The position numbers were made by a program, and so were the translations under genes. From contig JAJDEU010000052.1 in assembly GCA_029259635.1 (NCBI GenBank), positions 186,001-250,000 of the forward strand: DNA of 64,000 nucleotides, read 5' to 3'. The stretch comes from Planctomycetota bacterium. GTDB lineage: Bacteria > Planctomycetota > UBA1135 > GCA-002686595. Below the pieces are notes generated by a model, which was given only the letters and a program-made list of their open reading frames with translations, was not told the DNA's origin and did not search any database. Position 1 is the stretch's first letter, and every line of letters starts with the position of its first letter. Shown here one piece after another: positions 62,671 to 64,000 of this stretch.

Positions 62671-64000
62671 ATGGACGACACTCAGTATCCCCCGAACCGC
62701 AGCTCCGAGACTGAGGCCGCGCGGCTGGCTGCCGAGTACTGCGCGCACCTCGCGGACGGAAAGTCGCCGAGCGTAGAGCGCTATCTACAGCGGCTTGAGA
62801 CGAAGGAGGCTCGAGCCGAATTCCAAGAGATTGTGGTCAGCGCTAGGTTGGCGATCGATGCGGTCCACGGCAGCGCGAAACCGAAGCGGGTGCTCAACGC
62901 GCGCTATCGATTGGATGACGAGATCGGCGTCGGCGGGATGGGGCGCGTCTTTCGCGCCTGGGACCTCGAGTTGGAACGCTTTGTCGCCGTCAAGCTCTTG
63001 TCCTTGGTCGACGTGGGGGATGCCGAGCGCGAAGGACTCCTGATCAAGGAGTCCAAGATTCTCGCGACGTTGAAGCATCCGAACATCGTGACCGTTCACG
63101 AGACCGGTCGCGACGGCGAGCTGGTCTACGTAGTCATGGAGCTCGTCGATGGCGAGTCGCTCGCCAAAGTTATCGAACGTATTCGCGGGCACCAATTAGT
63201 CGCGGATGGATCGAGTCGAGATCGGATCCAAAGAGCGGAGCCTATTCGCCGCGCCATCGATCGGTCCGTGCCGGAAGGTTGGATCGATCTGATCGATACG
63301 GGCTCTTATAGCCGATCGGTGACGACCGTCATGCTGCAGGTCGTTCGCACTATCGAAGCGGCGCACTCTTCCAACGTCGTGCATCGAGACCTCAAGCCCA
63401 GCAATGTCATGCTCGTGGGCGGCGGCAATCCGGTCGTGCTCGATTTTGGACTAGCGGGCACAACCGATCGCTCTGCGGGCACGATTACCCAAGGGCTCTA
63501 CGGCACGGTGGCCTACCTCGCTCCAGAACAAGTGCTGTCGCAAAAAGTCGGCACCGACCCTCGCACGGACGTCTATCAGTTGGGTCTCTTGCTCTATGAG
63601 TTTCTGACCCTCCAGCGAGCCTTTCCCGACGCTGCGATCGGCGACGTCCTCGATCAAATTAAGCGCGGAGATTTCCCCGCCCCTCGCAAAGTCCGACCCG
63701 AGATTCCCCGCGACCTATCGGCGATCTGTTTAAAGGCTCTCGAAGTGGCGCCGGCCAATCGATATCAAACCGCTCGTGAGTTTCGAGAAGACCTGGAGAG
63801 CTTCCTCTCTCAAGAGCGAATTCCGACTGCGGTCAAGGGCAGCGCTCTGCGCGCCGCCATTCGTCATGCTCGCATCAAGGTCAGGCGCCATCCGCTCGGC
63901 TTTGCAATCGCCGCTGTGGTCGCCGCTTCGGCAATGGTCTATTCGGTGATTCCGAAAGAGGAGTTGGGCGCCGACACGTTCTTCGCCAGGAGCGAGAGCG
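62671..64000 (+). CDS. Ser/Thr protein kinase with membrane segment (cut by window end)
   Basis: ATG 62671; 443 residues are visible and the frame is open at the window edge. After an 80-residue N-terminus come the glycine loop EIGVGGMGRVFRAW, VAVKLL, HRDLKPSNVML (catalytic), DFGLAG (Mg) and APEQ, so the kinase is intact. There is an unusual insertion between the first lobe and catalytic loop (about residues 165-215, ending WIDLIDTGSYSR). A membrane helix starts near residue 408 (HPLGFAIAAVVAASAMVYSVI). The outer sensor domain lies beyond the window. Target unknown. Confidence 0.9.
   Translation, partial: MDDTQYPPNRSSETEAARLAAEYCAHLADGKSPSVERYLQRLETKEARAEFQEIVVSARLAIDAVHGSAKPKRVLNARYRLDDEIGVGGMGRVFRAWDLELERFVAVKLLSLVDVGDAEREGLLIKESKILATLKHPNIVTVHETGRDGELVYVVMELVDGESLAKVIERIRGHQLVADGSSRDRIQRAEPIRRAIDRSVPEGWIDLIDTGSYSRSVTTVMLQVVRTIEAAHSSNVVHRDLKPSNVMLVGGGNPVVLDFGLAGTTDRSAGTITQGLYGTVAYLAPEQVLSQKVGTDPRTDVYQLGLLLYEFLTLQRAFPDAAIGDVLDQIKRGDFPAPRKVRPEIPRDLSAICLKALEVAPANRYQTAREFREDLESFLSQERIPTAVKGSALRAAIRHARIKVRRHPLGFAIAAVVAASAMVYSVIPKEELGADTFFARSES

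Overview
The window looks like core chromosome of a GC-rich, diderm (LPS-bearing) bacterium. A Planctomycetota-type genome is the best guess. Pointers to this are a pseudopilin with an H-x9-DG tail, two MJ0042-type zinc-ribbon proteins with one membrane anchor, a PASTA-less HRDLKPSN kinase with a membrane segment after the kinase domain, many HEAT-repeat secreted proteins, and CotH/beta-helix proteins. WaaA (Kdo transferase), a Wzm/Wzt exporter and several lipoproteins with lipoboxes support an outer membrane. The phylum is inferred; no rRNA or tRNA gene was seen.

Layout. 1-2 kb: end of an unknown gene plus a GT-C membrane glycosyltransferase. 2-7.7 kb (minus strand): three exported proteins (CotH/beta-helix, EF-hand protein, serine hydrolase). 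8-13.6 kb: glnS, an alpha/beta-hydrolase lipoprotein, an M1-type metallopeptidase and a histidine phosphatase. 13.7-18.2 kb: Uup-type ABC-F ATPase and two zinc-ribbon membrane proteins. 18.3-23.4 kb: uvrB-uvrC and an NHL propeller. 23.7-31.5 kb: Xer recombinase, TraR/DksA-like protein with lspA, response regulator, secA-waaA. 31.5-34.9 kb: metK with a hairpin-rich leader, pseudopilin, UbiA-family prenyltransferase. 34.9-40.8 kb (minus strand): a five-gene operon joining a ferric-iron-type ABC importer to a pentaheme cytochrome c and a HEAT lipoprotein. 41-47.1 kb: aminotransferase, threonine aldolase, phosphomannomutase, small lipoprotein, HEAT protein. 47.1-47.3 kb: a gene-free element with long inverted ends. 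47.3-49 kb: SAM hydrolase and arginase. 49.2-52.8 kb: Wzm-Wzt-methyltransferase. 52.8-56.4 kb: glycosidase-like protein and SLC13 transporter. 56.7-64 kb: McsB-like arginine kinase, CBS-pair protein, a 517-bp structured gene-free stretch, HAD protein, GT4 glycosyltransferase, STAS-PilZ protein, and the start of a Ser/Thr kinase that runs off the window.

Most genes are housekeeping or envelope genes, and tight stop/start overlaps (ATGA, GTGA, TTGA, TGATG, TAGTG) define the operons. The least explained pieces are the inverted-repeat element at 47109-47288, the hairpin-rich gap at 59147-59663, the iron-importer/multiheme operon, and the O-antigen-type exporter with a methyltransferase/coiled-coil partner.
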